Shown one piece after another: positions 5,306-6,519 of a stretch of 6,519 bases of DNA (positions are counted from its first letter, which is position 1; the number at the start of each line of letters is the position of its first letter). The position numbers were made by a program, and so were the translations under genes. Where the stretch lies: assembly GCA_903970295.1 (NCBI GenBank), contig CAJCHQ010000616.1:1-6519 (forward strand). Reading direction: 5' to 3'. The notes under the pieces are model-generated. The model searched no databases and had not been told where the DNA came from. It saw only the letters and a list, made by a program, of their open reading frames with translations. Origin of the DNA: Bryobacterales bacterium. Its GTDB lineage: Bacteria > Cyanobacteriota > Vampirovibrionia > Obscuribacterales > Obscuribacteraceae.

Positions 5306-6519
5306 TTATCGGGAGGGCGGTCCGGGCATGCCTTGCAGATTTGGCTGTGAATTTTGCTGATTTGGCCAGTTTGGTTGATTGCCGGAGGCGCCGCTACCGG
5401 CGGGCAGCTCGGGTCCACGGCTCATACGCAATCGGCTGATCAGAGCTGTACCCTTAACGATAAATTGTTTGCCGGGCAACACCTTAATCTCTGTAAATTG
5501 AAATTTGATGTCTTCCGACTTCTGTCCCCAGGTTGCCAGGCTATTGATCTTGTGCACCAGCATCTCCGAGATCTGAGGCGAAAGCTCCTGACCATTGGTA
5601 ATCAAATGAGTGTCGGTCACTTCCACCCAACCATCTTTTATGCCCAGCTTAGCGTCGATCTGGAATGAGAGTGGTACGCCCACCCCTTTCATGCCGACAT
5701 TTGCTTTGACGTCGATGATGATCTTATTGGCCTTAGCCAAAACTACCTGAGCGTTTGTGATCTGCAATTCCAGATTGGCAGCGCCGAAGAGACTGGCCAG
5801 GGCACCGATGCGTTTGCTGGCAGTAACCGAGAGCTTTTCCAATGTTTTGGGCGAATCAAGAAATTGATTGAGACTGGCCTGACTGACTGTGACAAATATG
5901 TCGGCTTGAGCGGGCGTAGCGAATTGAAGAACTTTGTCACTCAAAAGAGCGGTTGGGTTGAATTGCAAATCACCGCTCGTGGCGATCGACATCTCGTCGA
6001 AAATGAATTGCTCGAATCTGCCGCCCACTACATGCAGGCTCAAACCTTTCAGCATGCCGCGGCGGAAGTCCATGTCCTGTGCTACTAATTCGCCGCGATC
6101 GATACTTGACTCTTTGAATTGAGCGTTAGATAAATCGATCGTCAGTTTGCCAAAACTGGCGCTATTAAGATCGATCAAAGAAGTCGGCGACATGAATTGT
6201 TCCGACGGCGGTGCTACTGGCGGTGCGCCTGTGGTATCTCCGGCGGTATTAGAAGGTGGAGTTGCCTGTAAACTCTGACCGAGTGGTGCACCGTACTGCG
6301 GTTGTTGCGGTAAGCTCTGATCGAGTGGTTGACCGTATTGCGGTTGTGGTTGCGACTGCAGACTCTGACCAAGTGGTTGACCGTACTGGGTTTGTTGAGC
6401 CCCAGAAGAGTTGACCTGAGCACCGGCTGGCGACAGGCTTTGACCGAATGGTTGACCGTATTGAACTGTTTGTTGCCCCTGCACAGAAAGATCTTGCCGA
6501 GACAATCGCGTGGAAGCTT
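5306..6519 (-). CDS. LmeA/DUF2993-family lipid-binding-like protein with N-terminal YGQPLGQSL repeats, 5'-truncated by window edge
   Basis: The frame is open to the right edge. The first possible in-window start is a TTG at 6505, but upstream codons stay open, so the N-terminus is probably off-window. Numbering here is from the TTG (399 residues). Residues about 15-79 are a Gln/Pro/Ser-rich region with four YGQPLGQSL-like repeats; 80-105 are a Pro/Ala linker; about 108-360 form the DUF2993-like domain, rich in alternating beta strands, including LTIDLSNAQF, ADIFVTVSQASLNQFLDS (the family's v.vs...lN.fl segment), LELQITNAQVVL and PGKQFIVKGTALISRLRM; the tail 365-399 is Gly/Asn/Pro/Gln-rich. 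Founding members (mycobacterial LmeA) are periplasmic and bind phospholipids or aid mannan elongation, and cyanobacteria carry many paralogs. A signal peptide or anchor cannot be checked here. It precedes rph by 56 bp in the same direction, with no obvious functional link. Family assignment is from overall pattern, without a search. Confidence 0.72.
   Translation of the reverse strand, partial: ASTRLSRQDLSVQGQQTVQYGQPFGQSLSPAGAQVNSSGAQQTQYGQPLGQSLQSQPQPQYGQPLDQSLPQQPQYGAPLGQSLQATPPSNTAGDTTGAPPVAPPSEQFMSPTSLIDLNSASFGKLTIDLSNAQFKESSIDRGELVAQDMDFRRGMLKGLSLHVVGGRFEQFIFDEMSIATSGDLQFNPTALLSDKVLQFATPAQADIFVTVSQASLNQFLDSPKTLEKLSVTASKRIGALASLFGAANLELQITNAQVVLAKANKIIIDVKANVGMKGVGVPLSFQIDAKLGIKDGWVEVTDTHLITNGQELSPQISEMLVHKINSLATWGQKSEDIKFQFTEIKVLPGKQFIVKGTALISRLRMSRGPELPAGSGASGNQPNWPNQQNSQPNLQGMPGPPSR
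6269..6463 (-). repeat. Four degenerate 30-bp coding repeats (QYGQPLGQSL decapeptide)
   Basis: Within the DUF2993-family gene, four 30-bp units encode QYGQPFGQSL (6463-6434), QYGQPLGQSL (6388-6359), QYGQPLDQSL (6340-6311) and QYGAPLGQSL (6298-6269). Spacers of 45, 18 and 12 bp are rich in Gln, Pro and Ser codons. Adjacent unit pairs compared differ at about 5 of 30 bases, many of them silent, which fits an old duplication kept for its peptide sequence. It is probably a disordered, Tyr/Gln-rich segment; no named repeat family is recognised. Confidence 0.85.

Noticed and set aside
6269..6463. Possible CRISPR or intergenic repeat array
   Set aside because: The units are degenerate, spacers vary from 12 to 45 bp, and everything stays in frame within an open coding sequence, so it is a protein repeat.
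6514..6519. HindIII site (AAGCTT) exactly at the right edge
   Set aside because: It might hint at a restriction-cloned end, but a single 6-bp site at an edge can be chance and the left edge shows none.

Overview
The window holds five protein-coding genes and little else: one on the + strand, running in from the left edge, and four on the - strand, the last running off the right edge. No RNA gene, insertion sequence, phage gene or CRISPR array was seen. Base composition looks close to half G+C. The set (GT87-type polyprenyl-phosphate mannosyltransferase-like protein, AarF/ABC1/UbiB-family kinase, RNase PH, LmeA/DUF2993 lipid-binding-like protein) and a marked excess of the palindrome CGATCG, the core of cyanobacterial HIP1 (GCGATCGC), suggest the Cyanobacteria/Melainabacteria (Vampirovibrionia) lineage, perhaps an Obscuribacterales-like organism. 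This placement is inference; nothing in the window proves it.

Layout: 1-1073 (+) is the C-terminal part of a polytopic membrane glycosyltransferase. It converges, across 34 bp, on 1108-2367 (-), a 419-residue protein with an unrecognised N-terminal half, a proline-rich linker and a C-terminal papain-like (C39-like) cysteine peptidase domain. A 293-bp gene-free stretch follows (2368-2660), with an 18-bp tandem repeat and several short inverted repeats. Then come 2661-4292 (-), an ABC1/UbiB-type atypical kinase with all core motifs; a 231-bp intergenic region with a hairpin after rph and a promoter candidate carrying a perfect TTGACA; 4524-5249 (-), RNase PH; and, 56 bp upstream of it, 5306 to the right edge (-), an LmeA/DUF2993-type protein with a four-copy YGQPLGQSL-like repeat near its visible N-terminus.

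How they relate: the DUF2993 gene and rph are close enough to be co-transcribed in that order. The kinase probably has its own promoter, and the peptidase gene is further separated. Three products point to the membrane or envelope (lipid-linked sugar transfer, isoprenoid-quinone-type lipid metabolism, lipid binding), while RNase PH does tRNA 3' processing. No dedicated pathway or defence system is evident. The least explained items are the peptidase gene, with its unusual architecture, and the CGATCG excess.
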